Source: Gemmatimonadetes bacterium T265
GTDB lineage: Bacteria > Gemmatimonadota > Gemmatimonadetes > Gemmatimonadales > Gemmatimonadaceae
Direction of reading: 5' to 3'
DNA length: 64,000 nt
NCBI GenBank assembly: GCA_019973575.1
Contig: BPUI01000004.1
Coordinates: forward strand, 1 to 64,000
In this document: in pieces, positions 44,301-53,463 of the stretch
Layout: the number at the start of each line of letters is the position of its first letter
Position numbering within the stretch: the stretch's first letter is position 1
Position numbers and translations under genes: made by a program
The notes under the pieces: model-generated
The model's database searches: none
Told to the model about the DNA's origin: nothing
Seen by the model: the letters and a program-made list of their open reading frames with translations, nothing else

Positions 44301-47171
44301 CTAACTCCCGCGTGGCGCAGCACCGGTCCGCTCCCCTGTGCACTCCGGGCTTGCCAGCACGAGGCCGGCCGTGAGCGCGGCGATGGTGTGGCTGGTGTAG
44401 TCCACGCGCATGATCGAGCTGTTGAGCGCCCCGCGGACGCCCCCGATCGCGGCCGCGTCGTGCAAGCCCGGCCCGTCGTCCGGGCGGACGATCAGTTGGC
44501 GCGCGAACCGCACGGCGTGCCACCAGGCGGTCTCGTACGCGGCGCGCCGCCGCACGTCGTCGCCCGCGAGGCGCCACGCCTCCGCGACCCCTTCGGCGAT
44601 GAACGCCGTGTGGAACGTCGGTCCTCCGGGCGCCAGATCGCTGAGGAACGCCCCGGTCCGCTGGACCTGGTGATCGAGCGCCCAGTCCGCCACATCGAAG
44701 GCCCAGTCGGCATACCGGCGATCGCCGGTGCGGGCGAACAGGCGTCCGCACGCCTGCGGGATCCACCCGGCCTGCCCCCACCGATGCAGCCGGTCGAAGC
44801 GCCGCACCTGCCACGCCATGCCGGCGTGCCAGCGGTCTTCCTCGGCCGGGCGGCCCGCGGCCGCCAGCGCGACGAGCACCGCGTTCGGGAGGTAGTCGTT
44901 GTCGCGCTCGGCCCGGACGTCCTGCCCGTCGAGGTGCACGCTCCCGTCCGGGCGCAGGAGCGCCGCTAGGCGTGCCGCGAGTGCGACCCGCACCTCCTCG
45001 TCGGCGCCGTCCCCGGCGGCGCCGGGGTCGAGGTCGACGCTCGCGGTCAGGAGCGTCGCATCCGCCATCGCGCCGCACCGGTAGCCTTCCAGGCGGAGGC
45101 TTCCGCGCCCGGTCGCCGCGTCGATCTCGACGGCGTCGAGGCACGACGTGATGCCGGCTCGCGCTGCGGCGACCCACGCGTCGCGTCCGAGTAGACGTCC
45201 CGCGGCGAGCAGCCCGTGCAACCCGTGCACGACTCGCGCTGCGGTCCCCTGGTCCCACCGCCACGGCATTGTCGGCGAGCGGGCGTACAGCGGGAGCCCG
45301 GAGGCCAGGAGGTTGGCGTACAGGTGGCCGCCGAGGAGCGCGACGTCTTCCCGGAGGCTCGCCGCGGTGCACGGGTCCCGCGGCGGGGTGAACCCGAAGC
45401 GGCGCGGCACCGGGCCGTGCGGACTCCAGGCCCACGTCGTGGTGCGATAGGTCGTCCAGTCGGCGGGTCCCGGCGTCGCCCCCGCTTTCCGGAGCAGCTC
45501 GGCGACGAGCTTCGACTTGTCCCACTCGTACTGCGGCGCGACCGAATCGAGCAGGAACGCACGATGCGTCCCGTCTTGGGCGTCCTGGGCGACCGCGATC
45601 GAGTCGAGGCCGAGGCGCAGCTTGCGCGCCGCCGCCGCCGGCTCGTAGCGCCGCAACCGCTCGGGGTCGGTGAGCACGGAGACGACCGGGGTTATGTCGA
45701 GCACCCGATCTCCGAGGCCGCCGAATCGCCGGTCGGCGAGCGCGGCGCGGGTCGCGGCGACCACCGCGTCCTCGAGGCGGCGCCGCTCGCTGATCGCACA
45801 GCCGACGACCCCCTGGCGATACAGTGACACCGCGATCGCGCTGAACCCGTCGGGCAGGAGGGCGTCGGCGAGGGGCGTCCCCGACACCTCGCCGCCCGCG
45901 AGGCTCGCTAACACGTCGCGGGCGCGGTCTGTCAGGGCCCGGCCGACGGCGGCATCCTCGACCCATCGGCGTTCGGGCGGGTCCGGCGCCCCGTACGGGA
46001 GCCAGCGCTGCCCGTCCTCGACGAGCTTCGTCACGCGATGCCGAAAGAGGTCGAACGGCTCGAGCTCGCCCAGCCGCGCGTTGCGCCGGGCGAGCGCGAG
46101 CTGCTCCGCCTCGCTCGTGAAGACCTGCGTGTTCGGCAGCGCGCCGCCGACCTTCACCGGCCACTCCGTGCTGCGCACGACGATCCCGAACGTCGCGAAA
46201 TCGAGATCGCGCGGCGCGATCGGCTCGAGCGCGCCGAACATCGTGACGGCGATCTTGAGCCGCGCGAGACGCGACGCGGTCAGGGCGGCGCCGGCGACGG
46301 TCTTCACGGTCGCGAGGACGACGTCCCGCCCGAGGTCGGCGTCGCCCGGGTCGAAGTGCCAGAACCCGTCGCGCGCGACCCGCTCGTCGGTGTCCCGGTC
46401 GCGCAGCGACACCCACACGCCACCCGCGGCGCGCTCCGCGGCGTCCACGATGCTCGGCGGCCGCGGGACGGTGCCGTCGCGGGTCACCTGCTCGGCGACG
46501 ACGCGTGCGACCTGCGTCGGCGTGAGGCCGTCCGCGACGCGGCCAGCTTCCGGGAGCGCCCGGACCCGGCGGTAGCCGGGGGTCGGCGTCGCGCGCGCCA
46601 TCCCGACGTCGTCCCAGATGTCGAAGAGGGCGCGCACCCGGTACCCGAGCGCTTCCGCGCGTTCGACGCCCCCGCGTCCCGGGAACCGGACGAGGCAGAC
46701 GCCCCCGAGCACCGTGAACCCGTGGCGCTCCAACACGGCCGCGCCCGCGAGGAAGGACCGGCCGGAACTGATGGAATCGTCGATCAGGACGACGGGCTGC
46801 GCGCGGTCGGCCGGGCCCTCGATCTGGCGTCCCCCCGCGTGGCCCTTCGGCTGCTCGCGGACGACGAGCCCGCGGTAGCGGCCCCCCGCCGCGAGGACGG
46901 TGCTCGTCAGTAGCGGCACGGCGGTCGCGCCGAACGTCGCGAGCTGCGGCGTCTCGAAGTCGCGTAGGGCCGCGAGGAGGCAGCGCGCCGCGGCGGCGCC
47001 GCCGTCGGCCGTTAGGGACACGTTCCAGGAGTAGAACATCCACGGTGCCGACACGCCGCCGCGGTCGACCACCGGCTCGCCGGGCCCCGCCCACAAGATC
47101 CCGCGCTCCCGCAGCAGCCCGAGCAGGACGTCCCGGTCGCTCGGCGCAGCGCCGCCCCCGGCCGGTGTCAC
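44301..47171 (-). CDS. OPRTase-like / tandem AMMECR1-like / alpha-toroid fusion protein
   Basis: 956 residues. Residues about 1-195 resemble orotate phosphoribosyltransferase: a flexible catalytic loop REQPKGHAGGRQIEGP (105-120) and a PRPP motif VVLIDDSISSG (127-137), also VSAPWMFYSWN. Residues 215-395 read like an AMMECR1-type region (GVWVSLRDRD, RLKIAVTMFGALEPIAPRDLD, FGIVVRS). Residues 410-580 repeat the plan more clearly (AVSLYRQGVVGCAI, DITPVVSVLTDPERL, LDSVAPQYEWDKSKLVAELL, RKAGATPGPADW). Residues 600-950 are repeated helix pairs with GLHGLLAAGRLLGRDAWVAA and YRCGAMADATLLTA, like six-hairpin glycosidases, epimerases or other alpha/alpha-toroids. The start is 8 bp after the upstream PEQ-repeat gene, so it is co-transcribed. 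No signal peptide. The TAG stop lies in a GTTAGAC variant. Confidence 0.75.
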   Translation of the reverse strand: MTPAGGGAAPSDRDVLLGLLRERGILWAGPGEPVVDRGGVSAPWMFYSWNVSLTADGGAAAARCLLAALRDFETPQLATFGATAVPLLTSTVLAAGGRYRGLVVREQPKGHAGGRQIEGPADRAQPVVLIDDSISSGRSFLAGAAVLERHGFTVLGGVCLVRFPGRGGVERAEALGYRVRALFDIWDDVGMARATPTPGYRRVRALPEAGRVADGLTPTQVARVVAEQVTRDGTVPRPPSIVDAAERAAGGVWVSLRDRDTDERVARDGFWHFDPGDADLGRDVVLATVKTVAGAALTASRLARLKIAVTMFGALEPIAPRDLDFATFGIVVRSTEWPVKVGGALPNTQVFTSEAEQLALARRNARLGELEPFDLFRHRVTKLVEDGQRWLPYGAPDPPERRWVEDAAVGRALTDRARDVLASLAGGEVSGTPLADALLPDGFSAIAVSLYRQGVVGCAISERRRLEDAVVAATRAALADRRFGGLGDRVLDITPVVSVLTDPERLRRYEPAAAARKLRLGLDSIAVAQDAQDGTHRAFLLDSVAPQYEWDKSKLVAELLRKAGATPGPADWTTYRTTTWAWSPHGPVPRRFGFTPPRDPCTAASLREDVALLGGHLYANLLASGLPLYARSPTMPWRWDQGTAARVVHGLHGLLAAGRLLGRDAWVAAARAGITSCLDAVEIDAATGRGSLRLEGYRCGAMADATLLTASVDLDPGAAGDGADEEVRVALAARLAALLRPDGSVHLDGQDVRAERDNDYLPNAVLVALAAAGRPAEEDRWHAGMAWQVRRFDRLHRWGQAGWIPQACGRLFARTGDRRYADWAFDVADWALDHQVQRTGAFLSDLAPGGPTFHTAFIAEGVAEAWRLAGDDVRRRAAYETAWWHAVRFARQLIVRPDDGPGLHDAAAIGGVRGALNSSIMRVDYTSHTIAALTAGLVLASPECTGERTGAAPRGS

Positions 47172-47179
47172 GGGGCGCC

Positions 47180-48142
47180 CTACCGCTGCTGGCGGAGTTG
47201 GATCGTGTGGACGGCGCCTTCCACGATCGCGACGCTCTGGAGAAACACCGCCTCGACCAGGCGCTCGAGCCGGACGAGTTGCGCGGACAACCCCGGCTCG
47301 GCGATCTCGCCGATCTCCGGATGCTCGGGTTGCTCGGGCTGCTCAGGATGTTCCGGCTGCTCGGGCCGTTCTGGCCGCTCCGGATGTTCGGGGTGCTCCG
47401 GGCGCTCCGGGCGCTCCGGGCGCTCCGGGTGTTCGGGACGTTCGGGCTGCTCCGGCTGCTCCGGCTGCTCCGGCTGCTCCGGCTGCTCCGGCTGCTCCGG
47501 TCGCTCCGGCCGCTCGGGTTGCTCGGGTTGCTCGGGTTGCTCGGGTTGCTCGGGTTGCTCGGGTTGCTCGGGTTGCTCGGGTTGCTCGGGTTGCTCGGGT
47601 TGCTCGGGTTGCTCGGGTTGCTCGGGTTGCTCGGGTTGCTCGGGTTGCTCGGGTTGCTCGGGTTGCTCCGGGCGCTCGGGGTGTTCTGGGCGTTCGGGCT
47701 GCTCCGGCTGTTCGGGGCGCTCCGGCTGCTCCGGGAACTCGGGTGCTTCGGGGAACTCCGGCGCTTCGGGGAACTCGGGAAACTCGGGTTGCCCGACCGG
47801 CGGCACCGATATCGGCACGCCCTGCGGGACGCTCGAATGCGTTTCGAACGACCCGGCCACCGTGCCCTTCTGCGACTGTACCTGCAGCCGGTAGTGGCCG
47901 GGCTGAATCCCATTGAAAAAGAAGTTCTGCGTCCCGGTGCCGGTGAACACCGGGGTATGGCCGATCACCGCCTGCTGGTTGAACGGCAACAGCTCGATGA
48001 GCGCGACGACGAGTCCGCCGTCGTTGCGATCGACCTTGAGGCGCAGTGTGAGGTCGAACGACTGCCCGAAGTTCAGCGGCGCGCCGAGCGCCGTCACGTC
48101 GTCGGTGCTGAACGGCCCCTTCGCCACAACGACGTCGCCCAT
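47180..48142 (-). CDS. Pro-Glu-X triplet-repeat protein, partner of the fusion protein
   Basis: 320 residues from ATG 48142, preceded by a GAGGAT ribosome-binding stretch. Residues about 1-115 are a small beta-rich domain (FDLTLRLKVDRNDGGLVVAL, FFFNGIQPGHYRLQVQSQ). About residues 119-277 are Pro-Glu-X triplets, mostly PEQ, also PER, PEH, PEF and PEA, likely a stiff polyproline-like or disordered spacer. The last 43 residues form an amphipathic helix pair: LSAQLVRLERLVEAVFLQSVAI and AVHTIQLRQQR. No signal peptide was seen. The gene lies 8 bp upstream of the AMMECR1-type fusion on the same strand. It may be a scaffold, anchor or substrate for the enzyme; no homologue is known to me. Confidence 0.75.
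   Translation of the reverse strand: MGDVVVAKGPFSTDDVTALGAPLNFGQSFDLTLRLKVDRNDGGLVVALIELLPFNQQAVIGHTPVFTGTGTQNFFFNGIQPGHYRLQVQSQKGTVAGSFETHSSVPQGVPISVPPVGQPEFPEFPEAPEFPEAPEFPEQPERPEQPEQPERPEHPERPEQPEQPEQPEQPEQPEQPEQPEQPEQPEQPEQPEQPEQPEQPEQPEQPEQPERPERPEQPEQPEQPEQPEQPEQPERPEHPERPERPERPEHPEHPERPERPEQPEHPEQPEQPEHPEIGEIAEPGLSAQLVRLERLVEAVFLQSVAIVEGAVHTIQLRQQR
47515..47667 (+). repeat. 9-bp tandem repeat, 17 exact copies (CGGGTTGCT)
   Basis: Seventeen head-to-tail copies lie inside the PEQ gene, each encoding Pro-Glu-Gln on the minus strand. Degenerate copies extend on both sides from about 47300 to 47790. Since the unit is 9 bp, any copy-number change keeps the frame. Confidence 0.95.
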
Positions 48143-48996
48143 GTCGGATCCTCAAGCGCGGTGCAGCGAGGGAAGCACGGGTGTCGACGAAGCAGCCGGC
48201 GCGACGCGGCATCCTGCCGAGCACCCGGCCATCCCCCGAACGGACACCCGGCCGTCGGGACCTCGTACCGAAGCTCGGGACCCCGAACGCGGGATCCGTC
48301 AGCTGAGGCAGCTGAGGCGGATCGGGGCGCGTGTAGAGTGCGCGCGTCGTCCATCGTGCGCGTCCGTCCGGCGACTGCCGACGCGCGACCGCACGGCCCT
48401 CTGCCGGCCGCGAATATGTCGCCGCATGAGCCGGACCGCCAGGGAAATCCCCGCCGAAGCACGTCGGGCGCCATCGTGGGGTCAGCGCTGGAGCTGACGC
48501 GGGGGCGCAGCCACGCGGGCTCGTGGCCTGTCGGTGCTGGTACGTCCTCTGTCACCGTCACGGTCACGCTCGCGCGACTCGATTGGACGGCTGCACCCGT
48601 TGCCTCGCACGTCGACGTCCCTGGCGAACACGGGTCGTCGCAGCGCCCCGGCCCCGTACTATGCAGCGCCTGGCGATCTGACCCCGGTTCCGTGGAGCAG
48701 GGGCGGGAGATGACAGCCGTGTCGACCCACGGCACTCCGGCGTCGGATCTCGGGCTACGAAGCCGATGCGACGCGACGTCGCGCGAGCGCGCGGAGATAT
48801 CATGGGGCGGTTCGCGCCCGAGGGACGCGGCGCCGCGTGTCCGGCGCGGTCACGAAGTATGCTGGCCATCAAGGAACGGCCGATAAAGCCCAGAGCCGCT
48901 CCAATCGGAGACCCGCCGGGCGAGGGCGGCGGGACGGGCGGGGGCTTCGGCCCCAGACGCCCCACCCCGCCCGACGGCCCGGGCGTTAGGCCGCGC
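48143..48996. other. Intergenic gap between PEQ operon and SusD gene
   Basis: No gene is supported in these 850 bp. A GTTAGGC heptamer near 48984 precedes the SusD end. Confidence 0.4.
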
Positions 48997-50388
48997 TCAC
49001 GGCGCGGCCTTGTTGCAGGCGCCGGTGTAGTTCGGGTTGTTCTGCTCCTGCACCGGGATGGGCAGGTTGACGTCCGTGCCGTACGCGCTGATGCCCTGGC
49101 CCGAGTAGGCGCCCGTAGGGAACACCGTTTCGGCCCCGCGGTTGTAGAACCGGATGAGGCGCCGCATGTCCCCGAGCCGGTGCCCGGTGAGCCAGAGCGT
49201 GAACGCCCGCTCCCGAAAGAGCAGATTCACTCGCCCGGTCTGGTCGCCGGGATCGGTGATCGTCGCGGTGTCCCCGACGGCCGTGCGCGCCTGCGCCAGG
49301 TAACTCAGGAACTGCGTGGGCGCGCCGGCCGCGAGCGCCCCTTCGGCCTGGATCAGCCGCGCCTCGGCACCGGTCGCGAGCGGGATGGGCGACGTGCGCT
49401 GCGGATACTTGAGCTGGGTGATCCACTCGCGCGCGCCGTCGAACCCGGGGCCGCCGGTGTCGAAGTACGGGACACGCGGGTCGTTGGCGCTCAGGTAGGG
49501 CAGCCCGTTTCCCCCCTCCCGGTCGATCGCGCTGAACCGCTTGTTGATGTTGTCGAAGTAGTAAATGCCGTTGTACTGGCGGGTCGTGTTCGACGAGGTG
49601 TAGAGGTAATACGTGAAGGTCGTCGACACCGCAGCCGCCTGGGTGGCCGCGTCGGCAACGTCGTTCAGGTCGAGCAGCGCGCGGGCGCGCCCCACGCGGG
49701 CGAGGTTGGCGAGCGAGTCGACCTTCGCCGCCGTGGCGAGCGTCAGTGCGGTGTCGAACTTCGCGACCGCGATCTGCAGTACCTGGTCCGTGGTGTTCGG
49801 CTGGCCGTAGACGAGCGTCGTCCCGTCGGACGCGAGTGAACTGAACGGGATACCCGAGCAGTACGACTCCGCCATGGCGACGTAGCTGAACCCGGCCAGA
49901 CTCGTCACCTCCGACAGGCGCGCGTCGGTCGGCGCCGTCTTCGCGAACTGTGCCTCGGCCAACTCGGCGGTCGACCGCGACCGCTGGATGGCGCGGAAGA
50001 TGTCCGCGTTGGTCGCGTTCGAGGGCTGCGTGCTCCGCGCGTCGGTCTCGTTGCGGGTCGTGAACGTGTCGACGCTCCCGACCTCGTCGGCGAGCAGGCC
50101 GCCGTAGTTGATCAATCCCTCGTAGGTCCCGCCGTCGCCCGCGTAGCCGACGATGAAGTCGCCGATCGCGGCCGCGTAGTACGCGGCGAGGCCGGACGTG
50201 CCCGAGAGACTGCTCGGCTGCGCAATGCCGGGGTTGCTCACGGTGAGCAGCTTGTCGGTGCTGCAGCCGCCGAGGAGGCCGACGGCGGCCAGGGCCACCG
50301 CCCCGGCGCTCGTCCGGCGGCCCGCGCGGCGGGCCGGACGCGCGGGCGTCATCGTCGCTCGCATCGGGAAGAGGGAATGGGGTTGCAT
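48997..50388 (-). CDS. SusD/RagB-family outer-membrane lipoprotein
   Basis: 463 residues (ATG 50388; later ATGs at 50364 or 50352 also fit). A lipobox (AVGLLGGC) follows a positively charged start, so it is a lipoprotein. The body shows the SusD plan: TPR-like helices (AIQRSRSTAELAEAQFAKTA, ADIFRAIQR), the GFSYVAMAESYCSGIPFSS segment, and the C-terminal LLFRERAFTLWLTGHRLGDM and RRLIRFYNRG. SusD proteins cap a SusC channel and bind oligosaccharides or other polymers at the cell surface. It starts 9 bp after the SusC stop, so the pair is one operon. No sugar-degrading enzyme is nearby. Confidence 0.9.
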   Translation of the reverse strand: MQPHSLFPMRATMTPARPARRAGRRTSAGAVALAAVGLLGGCSTDKLLTVSNPGIAQPSSLSGTSGLAAYYAAAIGDFIVGYAGDGGTYEGLINYGGLLADEVGSVDTFTTRNETDARSTQPSNATNADIFRAIQRSRSTAELAEAQFAKTAPTDARLSEVTSLAGFSYVAMAESYCSGIPFSSLASDGTTLVYGQPNTTDQVLQIAVAKFDTALTLATAAKVDSLANLARVGRARALLDLNDVADAATQAAAVSTTFTYYLYTSSNTTRQYNGIYYFDNINKRFSAIDREGGNGLPYLSANDPRVPYFDTGGPGFDGAREWITQLKYPQRTSPIPLATGAEARLIQAEGALAAGAPTQFLSYLAQARTAVGDTATITDPGDQTGRVNLLFRERAFTLWLTGHRLGDMRRLIRFYNRGAETVFPTGAYSGQGISAYGTDVNLPIPVQEQNNPNYTGACNKAAP

Positions 50389-50397
50389 CGCCGCGCC

Positions 50398-53300
50398 TTA
50401 GTAGTTGTAGGAGAGGCGGACCGAGAACAGCCGGACCGGCGGCTGCGAGAGGAAGTCGAACTGCGACCAGTTCTGCTGCGCGGCGCCGTTCGCCTCCGGA
50501 TCGAGCCCGCTGTACTTGGTCGACGTCAGCAGGTTGCGCCCGGCGAACGTGAGCGTTCCGTTGCTCGCCTTGCCGAAGAGCAGCGGCCGCGGGAGCGCGA
50601 TCGAGGCCGAGAGTTCGCGCAGCTTCACGAAGTCGCCTTTTTCGACGTACCCGGCGTAGTCGCCGTAATCGTTAGACGCGATCGCGCGCGCCTGGTCGAA
50701 GAGCGACGAGCCCTTCTGGCTCAGTTCGGGGCAGATCCCGAACAGGCAGCGGTAGATCTCGGTCCCGTTGAACTGCTTCCAGCCGCCGCGGTAGTCGACG
50801 AGCGCCTGCAGGCGCACCAGGCTGTTCGGCCCGAGCGTGAGCGCCGGCTGCACCGAGAGCGTGCGCCGCGGCAGCGGGTTGCCGAGGTACTGGACCCTGC
50901 CGTCGGCCGCGAGGTGCACCTCGTCGGGCGTGATGATGCCGTCGTGATTCGCGTCGTTGTACGTGAACGGGACCTGGAAGTACGAACCGGCGGGGTACCC
51001 CGTGCGGTGCTGCTGGACCGAGTTGAAGCCGAAGATGATCGGCGTCGTGTCGCGCAGCGAATAGACGTGGTTCGCGAGCGTGGCGAAGTTCCACGTGATG
51101 TCGAACCCAACCGTCCGCTGCCGCACGAACGTCGTCGTGAGCCCGACTTCGAGCCCCTTATTGGTGACCGTGCCGATGTTCTGCGTGCGCGTCGGCGCGT
51201 CCGGGCCGGTGCCGACCGACGGCGCGATCGGGACGGCGACGAGCTGGTCGCGCGTGCGGCGCCCGAAGTAGGTCACCTGGAGGTCCACGCGCCGGTCGAA
51301 GAGCCCCGCGTCGAACCCGACCTCGCCCTCGGTCGTGATCTCGGGGCGCAGATTCGTGTTCCCGAGGTTGCCGATCGTGAAGCCCGGCACGTCGTTGCCG
51401 GTGACCGAGACGGCGACCGGGTTGAAGTAGCGCAGCGCGGCGAGCTGCTGCGGGCGCTGGCCGGACTTGCCGATCGCGGCCCGCAGGCGGAACGAGTTGA
51501 GGGCCGCGAGCTTCGGGAAGAACGACTCGTCGCTCAGCACCCACGACGCGTTCGCCGACGGGTACGTGATGAATCCCACGTTCTGCCCGAACGCGCTGTT
51601 GTTGTCGCCGCGCACCGAGCCGGTGACGAAGACCCGGTCGCGGAACCCGATCTGCTCGGACGCGAGCGCGCCGAAGAGCCGCGTCTCGATCTGATCTTCC
51701 GCGACGGCGAACCGGGAGTTGGTCGTCGAGAGCGTCCCGGTGCCGGGCAGGATGTTGTAGCCGACCGATTGCGTCCCGTCGGTGCGGTCGCGCTGGTACT
51801 GCAGGCCGACCGTGGTCGTGGACGTCACGTCGCCCGGCAGCGTGCGCGTCGCGATCGCGCTCGCGTTGCCCGTATACGTGGCGATCCGGTACTCATTCCG
51901 GTTGCGCTGCCCCTGCGCGCGGTCCGGGTCGAACAGCGTGAGCAGGCCGTAGGGGGCGAGGTACTGGTCGTCCCGGTTGAAGATATCGAGGCCGGCCTGT
52001 CCGACGAACCGCAGCCACGTGAGCGGGCGGTAGTTGAGCGTACTGCCGCCGGTTAGGCGGTCGCCCGTCTGGACCGTCGTGATCCCGTCGAGGATCGCGG
52101 GGCCCGCGCGCAAGTAGCCCTGGCGCAACGTGTCGTACTGCGTCGAGCCGAGCAGCCCGCCCCCGAGAAATCCCTGGTCGTTGTTGTCGTTCTGCGGGCG
52201 CGGGTTGTTGAGGTTCAGGTAGCCGAGGTTCGCCGTCAGGTCGAGGTTCGACCGCAGCTGCGCCGTGGCGTTCGTCCGCAGGTTGATGCGGCGGATGCCG
52301 CTGTTCTGGTAGACGCCCTTCTCGTCCTCGTAGTCGCCCGACAGGTAGTACGTCGCCCGGTCGCCGCCGCCGGCGGCGCTGGCCCCGTAACGCTGCCGGT
52401 TGCCGACCCGGAACGGGGTCGTGCGCGGGTCGTTGAGCGGCTGGAACGACTGCAGCGAGTCCTGCTTGACACACGACCCGTCCGCGAGCGACTGCAGGTA
52501 GCAGCTCCCCGTGACCGCCCCGGTACTCGTCGTCCCGAACCCGACCGTGTTGAGCGGGAACGTATACGGGTTGTCGAGCGCCCCGCCCTCCGCGAACGCC
52601 GTGTACTGGGTGCGGCCGCGCACCCCGCGCTTGGTCGTCACCTGGATCACGCCGTTGGCCGCCTGCGTGCCGTACAGCCCGGTCGCCGCCGGCCCCTTCA
52701 GGATCTCGACGTTCTCGATGTCCTCGGGCTTCAGGTCGTTGATGCGCGACGGGTACTGCCCGCCGACGTCGAGCGACGACGAGTTGGGGTCGCTGTTGAC
52801 GCGCACGCCGTCGATGATGAGCAACGGCTCGTTCGAGTTCGACAGCGAGTTGCCGCCCCGGATGCGCACGCGCGCGCCCGACCCCGACGCGCCGCCGCTC
52901 TGGGTGATCACGACGCCGGCGGCTTTCCCTTCCAGCAGTTCCGAACCGCTCGTGATGGCCGGCAGCGGCTGCTGGTCGGGCGTGATGCGCGCCACCTGGT
53001 TGCCCGTCTCGCGCGCGGCCTGCTCCGCGCCTGTCGCGGTCACGACGATCTCCGACAGGGACTGCGCCTGGGACCGGTCGAGCGTGAAGTTGAGCGTGAC
53101 CGGGGCGCCCGCGACGACGGTCGCCCGCAAGGCCGTGAGCGCGTAGCCGAGCCGGCGCGCGCGCACCTCGACGGTCCCCGCCAGCACGCCGGTGATGCGG
53201 AACGTGCCGTTGTCGTTCGTGAGAGCGCTCTGGTTCCCGCCCACCACGTAGACCTGGACGCTGCCGAGCGGCGTGTTCGTGCCACGCTCGACGACGCGCC

Positions 53301-53463
53301 CGCTGACGACGCCCGTGGCCGCGGGCTGCTGGGCGCCGGCAGGGGCCGAGCGGCCCACGAGCGCGGCGGCCGTGAGGGCGGCCGCGCCACTGGGGGGGAG
53401 GACGGCGGGTGCGAGGGCGAGCACCGCGGACGCGCGGCGCACGCCGCGGCTCGAGCTCGGCAT
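50398..53463 (-). CDS. SusC/RagA-type TonB-dependent outer-membrane receptor
   Basis: 1,021 residues from ATG 53463. After the signal peptide comes a carboxypeptidase-regulatory-like domain (TGVVSGRVVERGTNTPLGSV), then a TonB-dependent plug with SELLEGKAAGVVITQSGGAS and RIRGGNSLSNSNEPLLIIDG and LKPEDIENVEILKGPAATGL, ending YGTQAANGVIQVTTKRG. The rest is a beta-barrel of many short amphipathic strands, and the C terminus VRLFSVRLSYNY ends in an aromatic residue, as outer-membrane barrels do. It imports large nutrients with TonB energy, together with the SusD gene downstream. One GCCTAAC heptamer is read as Leu-Thr. Confidence 0.95.
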   Translation of the reverse strand: MPSSSRGVRRASAVLALAPAVLPPSGAAALTAAALVGRSAPAGAQQPAATGVVSGRVVERGTNTPLGSVQVYVVGGNQSALTNDNGTFRITGVLAGTVEVRARRLGYALTALRATVVAGAPVTLNFTLDRSQAQSLSEIVVTATGAEQAARETGNQVARITPDQQPLPAITSGSELLEGKAAGVVITQSGGASGSGARVRIRGGNSLSNSNEPLLIIDGVRVNSDPNSSSLDVGGQYPSRINDLKPEDIENVEILKGPAATGLYGTQAANGVIQVTTKRGVRGRTQYTAFAEGGALDNPYTFPLNTVGFGTTSTGAVTGSCYLQSLADGSCVKQDSLQSFQPLNDPRTTPFRVGNRQRYGASAAGGGDRATYYLSGDYEDEKGVYQNSGIRRINLRTNATAQLRSNLDLTANLGYLNLNNPRPQNDNNDQGFLGGGLLGSTQYDTLRQGYLRAGPAILDGITTVQTGDRLTGGSTLNYRPLTWLRFVGQAGLDIFNRDDQYLAPYGLLTLFDPDRAQGQRNRNEYRIATYTGNASAIATRTLPGDVTSTTTVGLQYQRDRTDGTQSVGYNILPGTGTLSTTNSRFAVAEDQIETRLFGALASEQIGFRDRVFVTGSVRGDNNSAFGQNVGFITYPSANASWVLSDESFFPKLAALNSFRLRAAIGKSGQRPQQLAALRYFNPVAVSVTGNDVPGFTIGNLGNTNLRPEITTEGEVGFDAGLFDRRVDLQVTYFGRRTRDQLVAVPIAPSVGTGPDAPTRTQNIGTVTNKGLEVGLTTTFVRQRTVGFDITWNFATLANHVYSLRDTTPIIFGFNSVQQHRTGYPAGSYFQVPFTYNDANHDGIITPDEVHLAADGRVQYLGNPLPRRTLSVQPALTLGPNSLVRLQALVDYRGGWKQFNGTEIYRCLFGICPELSQKGSSLFDQARAIASNDYGDYAGYVEKGDFVKLRELSASIALPRPLLFGKASNGTLTFAGRNLLTSTKYSGLDPEANGAAQQNWSQFDFLSQPPVRLFSVRLSYNY

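Noticed and set aside
47300-47790. CRISPR-like array at the PEQ gene
   Set aside because: There are no spacers; it is a simple tandem repeat in a coding frame.
47205-47894. Plus-strand ORFs of the repeat, read as Cys-Ser-Gly or Leu-Leu-Gly repeats
   Set aside because: They are antisense shadows of the 9-bp repeat in the PEQ gene; the minus-strand frame has a start, a ribosome-binding site and unique domains at both ends.
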